A stretch of DNA of 14,145 bases, taken from NCBI GenBank assembly GCA_007124575.1, contig SLEW01000308.1, forward strand, positions 1-14,145, in the 5' to 3' direction. Shown piece after piece: positions 1 to 8,046 of the stretch; position 1 is the first letter of the stretch; each line of letters opens with the position of its first letter. The notes under the pieces were generated by a model. It was given only the letters and a program-made list of their open reading frames with translations. It was not told the DNA's origin and did no database searches. Made by a program: the position numbers and the translations under genes. The stretch is from Bacteroidales bacterium. GTDB taxonomy: Bacteria > Bacteroidota > Bacteroidia > Bacteroidales > UBA7960.

Positions 1-1
1 A

Positions 2-871
2 CATGGCGTGACCACGGTAGTTCCCACGCCGCGTGGAAGCATTATCGCAGGCATGCCGGCCGCGATGATGACCGACGGCTGGACCTGGGAGCAAATGACC
101 CTGCGCGAAGGCATCGGCATGGTAATAGAATGGCCCTCTTTGGGCGACCAGGAAGCTTATAAAAAACAAACAGCGCTTCTGCAGGATGCCTTTGACAGGG
201 CAAGACGCTATAAAACAGCCCGCCAGGCAGCAGCAGAAAACCCGGAGCTGCAGCAACCCATGGATGTGCGTTGGGAGGCCATGATTCCCATGTTGAACGG
301 TGAAATACCCGTGTTCATAAGCGCGGGAGAAGTAAGGCAAATACAGGCCTCCATAGCGTGGGCCGAAAAAGAAGGGCTCAGAATGGTGCTGGCCGGCAAC
401 CGCGACCTTGACCTGGTAGCAGATCAGCTGGCAGAAAAAGATATTCCCGTGATGATCACAGGCGTGATATCCGGCCCAACACGCAACTGGGAAGGGTATG
501 ACGAAGGATACAAAATTCCGCTTAAGCTTTATGAGGCGGGTGTTGACTTTTTTATCGCCGGTGATGCCGGCGCAGCCAGCACCTACCGGATACATCACCA
601 TGCCGCCTCTGCCGTTGCATTCGGCCTGCCAGAAGAAAAGGCCCTGAGTGCCATTACCGCAGATGCCGCCAGAATACTCGGAATCGACGATATGGTGGGA
701 AGCCTTGAACCGGGAAAACACGCTACCCTGATGATCACCAATGGCAATGCCCTTGAGATGTGGACAAAAAAGGAACAGGTGTTCATCCAGGGACGTAACA
801 TCGAAATGCTTGACAAGCACAAAAGACTCTACAAACATTATAAGGAAAAGCACAAACAGCATCAGCCCTAA
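2..871 (+). CDS. Amidohydrolase family protein, C-terminal part (5' end outside window)
   Basis: The reading frame is open from the first bases (it reads His-Gly-Val-Thr-Thr-Val before any plausible start), so the GTG at 8 is internal and the true start lies upstream of the window. About 289 residues are visible. The C-terminal end has the amidohydrolase signature: an Ala-Val-Ala-Phe-Gly-Leu-Pro-Glu-Glu-Lys-Ala-Leu stretch, then Ile-Leu-Gly-Ile-Asp, Gly-Ser-Leu-Glu-Pro-Gly-Lys-His-Ala and a closing Phe-Ile-Gln-Gly-Arg strand. This matches the imidazolonepropionase-like amidohydrolases common in Bacteroidota, which end in a Leu-Tyr-x-x-Tyr-x-Glu-Lys type tail, as here. The N-terminal His-x-His metal motif would lie outside the window. 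In the visible half, the segment Pro-Val-Phe-Ile-Ser-Ala stands where many relatives carry a metal-binding His, so catalytic competence cannot be judged. The substrate is unknown. A weak hairpin with a T run follows the stop. Confidence 0.85.
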   Translation, partial: HGVTTVVPTPRGSIIAGMPAAMMTDGWTWEQMTLREGIGMVIEWPSLGDQEAYKKQTALLQDAFDRARRYKTARQAAAENPELQQPMDVRWEAMIPMLNGEIPVFISAGEVRQIQASIAWAEKEGLRMVLAGNRDLDLVADQLAEKDIPVMITGVISGPTRNWEGYDEGYKIPLKLYEAGVDFFIAGDAGAASTYRIHHHAASAVAFGLPEEKALSAITADAARILGIDDMVGSLEPGKHATLMITNGNALEMWTKKEQVFIQGRNIEMLDKHKRLYKHYKEKHKQHQP

Positions 872-872
872 T

Positions 873-901
873 GGAAAATTTTTTCTTTTCCGATTTTTTT
901 T
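873..901 (+). terminator. Weak intrinsic terminator after the amidohydrolase
   Basis: A 6-bp stem, GGAAAA (873-878) with TTTTCC (886-891), encloses a 7-nt loop and is followed by an uninterrupted run of eight T (894-901). The stem has only two G-C pairs, so termination may be partial. The T run overlaps the -33 element of the next promoter candidate. Confidence 0.35.
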
Positions 902-926
902 GTATTTTTCAAAAATTCTACCTTTA
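900..926 (+). promoter_or_regulatory. Candidate Bacteroidota-type promoter of the lipoprotein gene
   Basis: TTG at 900-902, 16 bp of spacer, then TACCTTTA at 919-926, which matches seven of eight positions of the TAnnTTTG -7 consensus. It would give a leader of roughly 45 nt before the ATG at 980. The spacer is slightly short and the region is T-rich, so a chance match is possible. Confidence 0.35.
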
Positions 927-979
927 AAAAGGAAAACAGCCGAGCAAATCAACTCTGTTTAACATAAAAATAAACTATC

Positions 980-1408
980 ATGACAAACTTTGTAAAGAAT
1001 TATCACAAAACCGCATCGTTAATTGCATTCCTTTTTGTGGCTCTGCTTATGACATCATGCGGCGAAGGAGGCCGGCAGGCTGCACAGGAACGGCAGCTTG
1101 AGGAACTCAAAGAAGAGACCGAAATGCAAATCACCATGCTCAGGAATGACATTGAAGAGCGTATCGAATATCTTGAAGAAGAAATCGAAGCGGCAGAAGG
1201 AGAGCTGAAAGAAGAGCTGGAAAAAGCCAAAATGGAGCTGCAACAGCAAAAGGAATATATGGAACAGCAGTCTGAGGCAGTAGAGGATGCTACGCTGGAA
1301 TCCTGGGAAGAGGTTATCCAGGAATTGCAGGTTACTTACCGGGAAGTTCGTGAAAATACCAATGAGGTATCCCGTGAAGTAAGAGAAAAATTAGACCAGG
1401 AAAACTAA
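980..1408 (+). CDS. Small coiled-coil lipoprotein of unknown function
   Basis: The protein has 142 residues. A positively charged start (Lys6, Lys10) and a hydrophobic segment at about 12-23 lead to the lipobox Leu-Met-Thr-Ser-Cys, with the Cys at residue 27, so a signal peptidase II lipoprotein is expected. The mature part is highly charged and shows heptad-like Leu/Ile/Met spacing over about residues 38-95, rich in Glu, Lys and Gln, which predicts a long coiled coil. A second helical, Glu/Arg-rich stretch covers about 103-142. No enzymatic motif is visible. In architecture it resembles small envelope coiled-coil lipoproteins, but I do not recognise a named family. It appears monocistronic: a promoter candidate lies upstream and a strong terminator lies downstream before feoAB. 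An extracytoplasmic location is inferred from the lipobox. Confidence 0.85.
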   Translation: MTNFVKNYHKTASLIAFLFVALLMTSCGEGGRQAAQERQLEELKEETEMQITMLRNDIEERIEYLEEEIEAAEGELKEELEKAKMELQQQKEYMEQQSEAVEDATLESWEEVIQELQVTYREVRENTNEVSREVREKLDQEN

Positions 1409-1490
1409 AGCCAGGCAGTATCTATCCTGTAGTTAAACAAGCAGGTCTGATATACCCAAAAAGACAATAGCCACACCGGCTTATCAAAAT

Positions 1491-1532
1491 AAGCCCGGAC
1501 TCTTTTAATATGGAGCCCGGGCTTTATTTTTT
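1491..1532 (+). terminator. Intrinsic terminator between the lipoprotein gene and feoAB
   Basis: A 12-position stem, AAGCCCGGACTC (1491-1502) against GAGCCCGGGCTT (1513-1524), pairs at 11 positions with one A-C mismatch around a 10-nt loop. It is followed by TTTATTTTTT (1523-1532, overlapping the end of the stem). The GC-rich stem plus T run is a textbook rho-independent terminator. It lies 82 bp after the lipoprotein stop, with nothing recognisable in between. Confidence 0.85.
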
Positions 1533-1546
1533 CGCCAAAAAATATC

Positions 1547-1554
1547 TATATTTG
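1547..1554 (+). promoter_or_regulatory. Promoter -7 element of feoAB (TATATTTG)
   Basis: TATATTTG is an exact match to the TAnnTTTG element used by the Bacteroidota primary sigma factor. It lies just after the terminator and 38 bp before the feoAB start codon. No good TTTG was found in the -33 position, which falls in the terminator's T run. No Fur-like palindrome was evident next to it. Confidence 0.55.
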
Positions 1555-1592
1555 CACTGTTTTAATTCAATCTTAATAAAGGTAGTTTTTCT

Positions 1593-4118
1593 ATGACGTT
1601 GCATGACCTTCAAAACGGGGAGAAAGGAATCATCACAAAGGTAAAAGGACGTGGTGGGTTCCGCAGGCGCATTATTGAGATGGGTTTTGTAGTGGGTAAA
1701 ACGGTACAGGTGATCAAAAAGGCACCCCTGCGGGATCCCATTGAGTATAATGTGATGGGATATAATGTATCTTTACGGCGCAGCGAAGCCAGGCTTATCG
1801 AAGTAATCCCTGAAAAGGACTTTCGGCCTTCGAAAGAAGAACGTTTTGATGGTGTTTTCCACACGGAGAAAACAACCACCTTCAGGAAGCCGGGCAGCAC
1901 TATCAATGTGGCCCTTGTAGGAAACCCAAACAGCGGCAAAACCACTTTTTTCAACCATGCTTCCGGCTCGCGTGAGCGGGTAGGTAATTATAGTGGGGTA
2001 ACAGTAGAAGCAAAGGAGGCTTATTACGATTTACACGGCTACCACTTCAACATAACTGATTTACCCGGGACATATTCCATTTCCGCCTATACTCCTGAGG
2101 AACTCTTTGTGAGAGACTTCATCACAGAAAAACTGCCCGATGTAGTGATCAACATCGTGGACGGTTCTAACCTGGAGCGCAACCTGTATCTGACCACCCA
2201 GCTTATCGACATGGATATTAAGGTGGTGATGGTGCTTAACATGTATGATGAGATGCAGGATAAAGGCGACCAGCTTGATCATGAAGCCCTGGGAAAAATG
2301 ATCGGCATCCCGATAGTGCCCACGGTCAGCAACAGAGGCAAGGGAATAGAAGATGTGTTTAATAAGGTAATTGAGGTATATGAAGACCGGGATGAAGCCC
2401 TGAGACATATACACATACATCACGGACAGGAGGCTGAAAGCTCCATAACCAAAATCCAGGGTTTAATTAAAAAGGATGGCAATGAGCAGCTGACTGACCT
2501 TGTTTCGTCCCGTTTTCTGGCCATTAAACTGCTCGAAGAAGACAAAGAAGCATATAAAACCATCCATGACGAATGTCATAACCACGAAGAGATCCTTGCT
2601 GCTGCCAGGGAGGAATCCGAACGCATTGAAAAAGAGTTTGGCGAGCCTTCCGAGTCGGTGATCACAGATCTGAAATATGGTTTTATTTCAGGAGCCCTCA
2701 AGGAAACCCTGAAGCCCGCCAAATCAGAAAAGAGGAAAGCCAGCGAGATCATTGACACCTTTCTGACCCACAAACTATTCGGGTTCCCAATATTCCTGTT
2801 TTTCATGTGGGTGATGTTTTCGGCCACATTTTACCTGGGCAGCTACCCCATGGATTGGATCGAAGGGGGCGTGGAATCACTCAGCGGCTTCCTGGATGCA
2901 CGCATGGCCCCCGGAGCTTTCAAGGACTTATTGATCAACGGGGTGATCAGTGGGGTGGGCGGTGTGCTGGTCTTTCTGCCAAACATCATGCTTTTGTTTT
3001 TCTTCATCAGCCTCATGGAAGACACAGGCTACATGTCGCGGGCAGTCTTTATAATGGATAAACTAATGCACCGCATCGGGCTGCATGGGAAGTCATTTAT
3101 ACCCCTTTTAATGGGATTTGGCTGTAACGTTCCTGCCATCATGGCCACCCGAACCCTTGCTAACCGCAACGACCGTATGATCACCATGCTGATCAATCCC
3201 TTTATATCATGCAGCGCAAGATTGCCCATATATGTGCTTTTTATTTCTGCATTTTTTGCTAACAATCAGGGCACTGTATTATTTTTGATCTATGCCACAG
3301 GAATACTTGTAGCCATTGCCATGGCGCTTCTCTTCAAACGCTTTTTTTTCCGCACCGAAGAAGCCCCCTTTGTAATGGAACTCCCGCCCTACAGAATCCC
3401 TACCATGAAAGCCACCACAAACCACATGTGGGGCAGGGCCGTGCATTACCTGAAAAAGATAGGCGGTATCATACTTATTGCTTCCATCATTATCTGGGCA
3501 CTGGGGTATTTCCCAAACGGCGCTAATTATACCGAAACAGTGCAGGAGAAAACTGCTTCAATTGAAGCAGCATATGATGAACGTATCGGTGAACTGACAG
3601 CAGAAGATAGCGCCAAAGCTCAAGAGCTTAAGGAGGAAAAACAGGTAGCCATCCAAAATATGGAATCCAGACTGTACATGGAGCGGCAGGAAAACAGCTT
3701 CATTGGCGTATTGGGTAAAACCATTCAACCGGTTATGGAACCACTCGGCTTTGACTGGAAAATGACCATCAGCATTCTGTCGGGCGTGGCAGCAAAAGAG
3801 ATTGTGGTGAGTACCATCGCCGTGCTTTACCAGGTAGACGAAAGTGTGCAGGCCCACAGTCAAACCCTGGTGCAGAAAATTCAAAGCCAGACGCACGTTT
3901 CAGGACCCCAAAAGGGAGAACCTGTATTCACCCCGCTGGTAGCGCTGGCATTTATGATGTTTACCCTGCTCTACTTCCCTTGCATCGGGGTGATTGCCAC
4001 CATTTCACGTGAAGGTGGCCATTGGAAATGGGGTGTTTTTACGATGATATATACCACCGTGATTGCATGGATGGTATCCTTTGTGATATACCAGGGTGGC
4101 ACGCTTATGGGCTTTTAA
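1593..4118 (+). CDS. feoB: FeoA-FeoB fusion, GTP-dependent ferrous iron transporter
   Basis: This inner-membrane protein imports Fe(II). Its 841 residues hold an N-terminal FeoA (SH3-like) domain at about 1-75 fused to FeoB. The G domain shows all its motifs: G1 Gly-Asn-Pro-Asn-Ser-Gly-Lys-Thr at 110-117, switch I Gly-Asn-Tyr-Ser-Gly-Val-Thr-Val-Glu at 131-139, G3 Asp-Leu-Pro-Gly at 156-159, G4 Asn-Met-Tyr-Asp at 216-219 and G5 Ser-Asn-Arg-Gly-Lys-Gly from 246. A helical linker leads to the membrane part from about 395. Both gate motifs are present: Gly-Cys-Asn-Val-Pro with Cys511, and Phe-Pro-Cys with Cys797. Residues about 645-697 form a charged, coiled-coil-like insert between membrane segments. 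FeoA and FeoB are separate in Enterobacteria; fusions are usual in Bacteroidota. The ATG at 1593 starts directly with the FeoA domain. The gene has its own promoter and no feoC-like partner is visible. Confidence 0.97.
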   Translation: MTLHDLQNGEKGIITKVKGRGGFRRRIIEMGFVVGKTVQVIKKAPLRDPIEYNVMGYNVSLRRSEARLIEVIPEKDFRPSKEERFDGVFHTEKTTTFRKPGSTINVALVGNPNSGKTTFFNHASGSRERVGNYSGVTVEAKEAYYDLHGYHFNITDLPGTYSISAYTPEELFVRDFITEKLPDVVINIVDGSNLERNLYLTTQLIDMDIKVVMVLNMYDEMQDKGDQLDHEALGKMIGIPIVPTVSNRGKGIEDVFNKVIEVYEDRDEALRHIHIHHGQEAESSITKIQGLIKKDGNEQLTDLVSSRFLAIKLLEEDKEAYKTIHDECHNHEEILAAAREESERIEKEFGEPSESVITDLKYGFISGALKETLKPAKSEKRKASEIIDTFLTHKLFGFPIFLFFMWVMFSATFYLGSYPMDWIEGGVESLSGFLDARMAPGAFKDLLINGVISGVGGVLVFLPNIMLLFFFISLMEDTGYMSRAVFIMDKLMHRIGLHGKSFIPLLMGFGCNVPAIMATRTLANRNDRMITMLINPFISCSARLPIYVLFISAFFANNQGTVLFLIYATGILVAIAMALLFKRFFFRTEEAPFVMELPPYRIPTMKATTNHMWGRAVHYLKKIGGIILIASIIIWALGYFPNGANYTETVQEKTASIEAAYDERIGELTAEDSAKAQELKEEKQVAIQNMESRLYMERQENSFIGVLGKTIQPVMEPLGFDWKMTISILSGVAAKEIVVSTIAVLYQVDESVQAHSQTLVQKIQSQTHVSGPQKGEPVFTPLVALAFMMFTLLYFPCIGVIATISREGGHWKWGVFTMIYTTVIAWMVSFVIYQGGTLMGF

Positions 4119-4153
4119 GCGTTGAGTTACCAGGAATGTTTTGATGCCACCAA

Positions 4154-4172
4154 ACTACGTTTTTTCCGTAGT
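4154..4172. repeat. Short inverted repeat downstream of feoAB
   Basis: ACTACG (4154-4159) and CGTAGT (4167-4172) form a perfect 6-bp hairpin with a T-rich 7-nt loop, 35 bp after the feoAB stop. There is no T run after it on either strand, so it is not a convincing terminator; mRNA 3'-end protection is possible. The rest of 4119-4274 holds nothing recognisable apart from a weak promoter-like TTTG (4228-4231) with TATTTA 18 bp later, in front of mobA. Confidence 0.3.
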
Positions 4173-4274
4173 ACCTTACACGCATTAATGGTATTTTTAA
4201 ACACGGAATAATCCGCATTGCGAAACATTTGCGTCATCCGTATGCCCATTATTTAACGAACAGGTACAAAGCTA

Positions 4275-4856
4275 ATGATGCAGACAAACCAGGATGGCAA
4301 ATCGAAAATTACCGGGGTGGTTTTAGCCGGGGGGCAAAGCCGTCGCTTTGGCCGCGACAAGGGCCTTTATTCATATAAAGGGAAACCCCTGGTTTTACGT
4401 GCTGCGGACATTATTCGCCCGCTCTGTGATGAGATTCGCATCAGCACAAATAATCCGGAAGCCTATACACAGTTTGGCCTGCCGTTGATTACCGACATCT
4501 TTCAGGGGTGCGGACCCCTTGGAGGAATACACAGCGGACTAACCCATGCACGTCACGATACGGTCTTATTTATTGCATGTGATACGCCGAATGTTCCTGT
4601 CAGCATATACCATTTTCTGCTAAATAACATGCATTCGCATAATGCTATCATGCCGGCTCATGGGAGTTATATAGAAACCCTCTGCGCTGTATATCATAAA
4701 AGGTGCCTGCCAAAAATAGAAGAAGCGCTTAAAAACAGGGTCTATAAAATCCTGGATGCGCACAATGAAATGGGCGTCAGGTATGTTCCCGTCGAGAAAG
4801 AGGACTTTTATTCTACGGCAATATTTCACAACATCAACTATCAAAACGATGCATGA
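4275..4856 (+). CDS. mobA: Molybdenum cofactor guanylyltransferase (MobA)
   Basis: MobA transfers GMP from GTP to molybdopterin cofactor, giving the guanine dinucleotide form used by DMSO-reductase-type enzymes in the cytoplasm. The 193-residue length is close to that of E. coli MobA (about 194). The nucleotide-binding motif Leu-Ala-Gly-Gly-Gln-Ser-Arg-Arg-Phe-Gly-Arg-Asp-Lys-Gly lies at 17-30, with Phe where Met is common. Gly-Pro-Leu-Gly-Gly-Ile-His-Ser-Gly-Leu is at 80-89 and the metal-binding Cys-Asp-Thr-Pro at 102-105. Two ATG codons in a row (4275 and 4278) can both start it; I chose the first. No other molybdopterin genes are in the window, so it stands alone here. It converges with the M15 peptidase gene, leaving 9 bp between the stops. 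A related MobA-like nucleotidyltransferase with a different substrate is less likely. Confidence 0.9.
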   Translation: MMQTNQDGKSKITGVVLAGGQSRRFGRDKGLYSYKGKPLVLRAADIIRPLCDEIRISTNNPEAYTQFGLPLITDIFQGCGPLGGIHSGLTHARHDTVLFIACDTPNVPVSIYHFLLNNMHSHNAIMPAHGSYIETLCAVYHKRCLPKIEEALKNRVYKILDAHNEMGVRYVPVEKEDFYSTAIFHNINYQNDA

Positions 4857-4865
4857 TCCTTGCGA

Positions 4866-5906
4866 TCAGAAACAATCCCTGTTCACATCCAACACATAAT
4901 TCTCGATAACCTGCAATTCACGCGCTGTTTCTGCACCATCAAAACCAATGATATCCTCATAGCTAATTTTTTCAGCGAATGTATGATAAAATTGCACGGC
5001 GATGGGCTTATAAGACCAGTGCCACTTTTCTTCTTCATACCCTCCGTTGCGTCGCTCGCCATGAGCCGTATATGGCTGGCAGAAGCCATAGGCGGCAGCA
5101 TTGTCTGCAAGCCACTGATACACCCGTTTCCCCTGCCCTTGCTCGAAGTAACTGTTTTGCAAACTGTTCAGGTCTACATCTGTGCCCCAATGGTGCCGTG
5201 AAGTGCCGGGCATGGCGCTGAATCGCAAAATTTCCCTTGACCGTTCAGCAGGATTCCTGATGTCAGTAGCTCGAATATTGCCATGCAGCATGCGCTCACC
5301 ATTCCATTTGTTTTCCCATATTCTACGCTGATGATCAAAAGTGCGGGTGGCAGACAACACCATGAGCTGTATGCCGTCCTTTTCTGCTGCATCGTACATT
5401 TTTACGAATGCATCCAGGGCTTCACTCCTGAGGTACATACCGTCGCGTCTGGCGTACCTCGACTCAATAAGACTGAAACCCTCTGTTTCCGAGGCAGGAT
5501 TAACTCTTCCCAGAAGCATCTCTTTTGAGATGTCTTCCGGTTGCATGCTATTTCCCTCCATATCAAGATCTTCATTTAGTGGCAATGAGCCGGACCCTTG
5601 CCTGTTAAAAGCCTGCACACCGTTTTTGCCAGGCTCTGCTGCAATGGAAGCCGCTTGCGGATCAGGGGTGCTATTGACAGCCGTGACATAATCCTGGTGA
5701 TAAAAGCCCGCGGCAGGGTGATTATCAGCTGTGACAGCAGTCAGTTTCTGTTCGTCATGCTGTGGATCAATATTAACGCGCCGTGCAGCCCTGAACCCAC
5801 GGGAAAAAATGAGCAGCAAAGCAAGGACGACCACCAGAATGATCATCACGATATCCTGCCAGGTGAGTTTTTTCTTCTTTTTTCGCTTCTTTCTTCGTGC
5901 TAACAT
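4866..5906 (-). CDS. Membrane-anchored M15-family D-alanyl-D-alanine carboxypeptidase-like protein
   Basis: The 346 residues begin with a very basic cytoplasmic stretch (residues 4-13 are all Arg or Lys), followed by one hydrophobic segment at about 18-34. This looks like an uncleaved signal anchor that places the rest in the periplasm. Residues about 45-140 are low in complexity and look like a linker. The M15B (VanY/DacB-type) domain covers about 145-310. Ser-Ala-Thr-Arg-Thr-Phe is at 185-190. The zinc motif Ser-Arg-His-His-Trp-Gly-Thr-Asp-Val-Asp is at 236-245, giving likely ligands His238 and Asp245. Glu293-Lys-Trp-His296 supplies the catalytic Glu and third ligand. Such enzymes trim D-Ala from peptidoglycan stem peptides; the exact bond cut here is not shown by sequence. 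It lies 67 bp downstream of the S9 peptidase gene on the same strand, so read-through from that gene is plausible. Confidence 0.9.
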   Translation of the reverse strand: MLARRKKRKKKKKLTWQDIVMIILVVVLALLLIFSRGFRAARRVNIDPQHDEQKLTAVTADNHPAAGFYHQDYVTAVNSTPDPQAASIAAEPGKNGVQAFNRQGSGSLPLNEDLDMEGNSMQPEDISKEMLLGRVNPASETEGFSLIESRYARRDGMYLRSEALDAFVKMYDAAEKDGIQLMVLSATRTFDHQRRIWENKWNGERMLHGNIRATDIRNPAERSREILRFSAMPGTSRHHWGTDVDLNSLQNSYFEQGQGKRVYQWLADNAAAYGFCQPYTAHGERRNGGYEEEKWHWSYKPIAVQFYHTFAEKISYEDIIGFDGAETARELQVIENYVLDVNRDCF

Positions 5907-5919
5907 AGTAAACAGGCTT

Positions 5920-5953
5920 GGATTGTACCCGGTGCAATCCTGGTATTGCCAGG
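5920..5953 (-). repeat. Two adjacent hairpins between the S9 and M15 genes
   Basis: In the minus-strand transcript the first hairpin is CCTGG (5953-5949) with CCAGG (5943-5939), loop of 5 nt. The second is GGATTG (5940-5935) with CAATCC (5925-5920), loop of 9 nt. The two stems share two bases, so they would compete or form alternative structures. No U run follows, so this is not a terminator of the usual kind. It occupies half of the 67-bp gap just ahead of the M15 start codon. Confidence 0.35.
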
Positions 5954-5973
5954 AGTAATATGCATGCCAGCGA

Positions 5974-8004
5974 CTATTTGAGCCACTTGTCGAGCCAACC
6001 GAAAAACTCCCGCTGCCACAGGATACCGTTCTGCGGTGTCAGCACCCAGTGATTCTCTTCCGGGAAAAACAGCAACCTGCTGGGAATACCCTGGAGCTGG
6101 GCTGCATTAAAGGCCTGCAAGCCTTCTATATAAGGCACGCGGTAATCCTTGGCTCCATGGATGACCATCATGGGTGTATTCCACTTATGCACATATCGAT
6201 GCGGAGAAAACTCATAGCTATGAGGTTTGGGATCTTCCCAGTATGCTCCTCCGATGTCATGGTTGGCAAAAAACATTTCTTCGGTGGAGGCGTACCAGCT
6301 TTCGAGATTGAAGAGGCCGCAATGGGAGATGAAGGCGCTGAAACGATCTTCATGGTGTCCTGCCAGCCAGAAAACGCTATATCCGCCATAACTCGCACCC
6401 ACGGCACCCAGCCGGTTTTCATCCACAAAAGGCTCCTCTTTAACAGCATCTATGGCACTGAGATAGTCTTTCATATTCTGTCCGCCCCAGTCTTCACTGA
6501 TCTGATCATTCCATTCCTGGCCGAATGTAGGCAAGCCTCTGCGGTTGGGTGCCACCACAATGTAATCATGCGCTGCCATGATCTGGAAGTTCCAGCGATA
6601 AGAAAAAAACTGACTGACAGCACTTTGGGGGCCACCGCCACAATAGAGCAGCGCAGGATACTCCTTGCCGGGGTCAAAGTCTGGTGGATAGATCACCCAT
6701 ACGAGCATCTCCTTGTTGTCCGTGGTGGTCACCCATCTTTCCTCCACACGCCCCATCGCGGTACGCTCAAGGATATCACGATTCACAAAGCTCAGCTGCT
6801 CATCATCTCCCGTCGTTTTGTTCACACGGTAAATCTCCGTGGGCATCGACATGGACATACGTTCAGCAACAAGCACATCTCCGGCGACGGCCACAGACTG
6901 ATAGTTATGATCCCCTTCGGTAAGCTGCACAATGTCTGCTGACACATTGTCAACAGCATATAGCTGATAGGTGGCATGTATGCCGCTTACAAAGTAGATC
7001 ATCCGGCTATCAGCCGACCAGGTAAAACCACTGGAGCTCTGATCAAAACCGGCGGAAAGGTCACGGTACTTTCTTGTGTCAAGATCCATGACCATAATCC
7101 TGTTTTTATCCGACTCAAAACCATCCGTCTGCATGCTTTCCCATGCCATAAAACGTCCATCAGGTGAAAAAACCGGGTTTCTGTCATAGCCGTCATTGAA
7201 TGGGGTGAGATTTTCAGTAACGCCGGTTTCCAGGTGATACAGGTAAATGTTGGAATTTGTAGTGGTAGTCCAGTCTTTGCCTGTTTCCTTCTTGCAGGTG
7301 TACGCAATATACCGTCCATCAGCGCTCCATGCTATTTGTGAACTCCCTCCAAACGGAGGCAGGGGTGAATGGTAAGGTTCGCCCTCCATGATGTCATGTC
7401 CTTCTTCAATTTCTCCCTCGTCATAAGGGGCGATAAAAACATGGCTGTATTTGCCATCATCCCAGCGATCCCAGTGCCTGTACATCAGGTCATCAGCGAT
7501 ATGGGCATGGGCTTTATCAAGATCCGGGTGCATGTCGATCACGGTCTCCTGCAGTTTCACGCGTTTGGTATAGTAAATATGCGCCATGTCAGGGGCATAA
7601 CCAAAACCGGTAATTCCGCCTTCAATCGTTGTCAACTGCGTTACATTACTCCCATCCGGGTCCATCTCGAAAAGCTGGTTGCTCCCGTCTACACTTTTCA
7701 TAAATCCGATTCGCTCACCATCAGGGCGCCATAGAGCCCCCGACTCGGAATCGGCTGAATTGGTAATATTCATGGGATCACCACCGTCAACCGGCATGGT
7801 GTAAAGGTCACGAGTACCTTTGTTTTCAGGTATGTCAAAATGCGTAACGCCAAACAATACGGTTTGACCGTCTGGGGAGACACGGACATCACTGATGCGT
7901 CCGAACTCCCAAAGCGTTTCAGGAGTAAGGGTTTGCGTTTGTCCTTGCGAAAAATTGGAAAATGTCATCATACAGATAATTGCAAATACAGCTATTGATT
8001 TCAT
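5974..8004 (-). CDS. Secreted S9 (prolyl oligopeptidase family) serine peptidase
   Basis: The 676-residue precursor starts with a typical Sec signal peptide (Met-Lys-Ser-Ile, hydrophobic core at about 3-15, small and polar residues up to about 22), so it is exported to the periplasm or beyond. Residues about 30-400 carry repeated Ser-Pro-Asp-Gly or Ser-Ala-Asp-Gly/Ser turns, the mark of a TolB/WD-like beta-propeller. The alpha/beta-hydrolase domain covers about 425-676. The nucleophile elbow Gly-Ala-Ser-Tyr-Gly-Gly gives Ser538. Asp620 (in His-Gly-Ala-Lys-Asp) and His652 (in Glu-Glu-Asn-His) complete the triad. Length and layout fit bacterial dipeptidyl-peptidase or acylaminoacyl-peptidase types such as DPP5-like enzymes, which release short peptides from N-termini. 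The exact specificity is not visible. The gene lies 42 bp after recA on the same strand, with no clear promoter in that gap. Confidence 0.93.
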   Translation of the reverse strand: MKSIAVFAIICMMTFSNFSQGQTQTLTPETLWEFGRISDVRVSPDGQTVLFGVTHFDIPENKGTRDLYTMPVDGGDPMNITNSADSESGALWRPDGERIGFMKSVDGSNQLFEMDPDGSNVTQLTTIEGGITGFGYAPDMAHIYYTKRVKLQETVIDMHPDLDKAHAHIADDLMYRHWDRWDDGKYSHVFIAPYDEGEIEEGHDIMEGEPYHSPLPPFGGSSQIAWSADGRYIAYTCKKETGKDWTTTTNSNIYLYHLETGVTENLTPFNDGYDRNPVFSPDGRFMAWESMQTDGFESDKNRIMVMDLDTRKYRDLSAGFDQSSSGFTWSADSRMIYFVSGIHATYQLYAVDNVSADIVQLTEGDHNYQSVAVAGDVLVAERMSMSMPTEIYRVNKTTGDDEQLSFVNRDILERTAMGRVEERWVTTTDNKEMLVWVIYPPDFDPGKEYPALLYCGGGPQSAVSQFFSYRWNFQIMAAHDYIVVAPNRRGLPTFGQEWNDQISEDWGGQNMKDYLSAIDAVKEEPFVDENRLGAVGASYGGYSVFWLAGHHEDRFSAFISHCGLFNLESWYASTEEMFFANHDIGGAYWEDPKPHSYEFSPHRYVHKWNTPMMVIHGAKDYRVPYIEGLQAFNAAQLQGIPSRLLFFPEENHWVLTPQNGILWQREFFGWLDKWLK

Positions 8005-8046
8005 AACAGAGTGTTTTGGTTAGATATGGATGGGAAGTCATAAGCC

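Noticed and set aside
6049..6942. A 297-residue plus-strand open frame inside the S9 peptidase gene
   Set aside because: It is antisense to a gene with a complete catalytic triad and beta-propeller, has no known motif, and is a codon-bias shadow.
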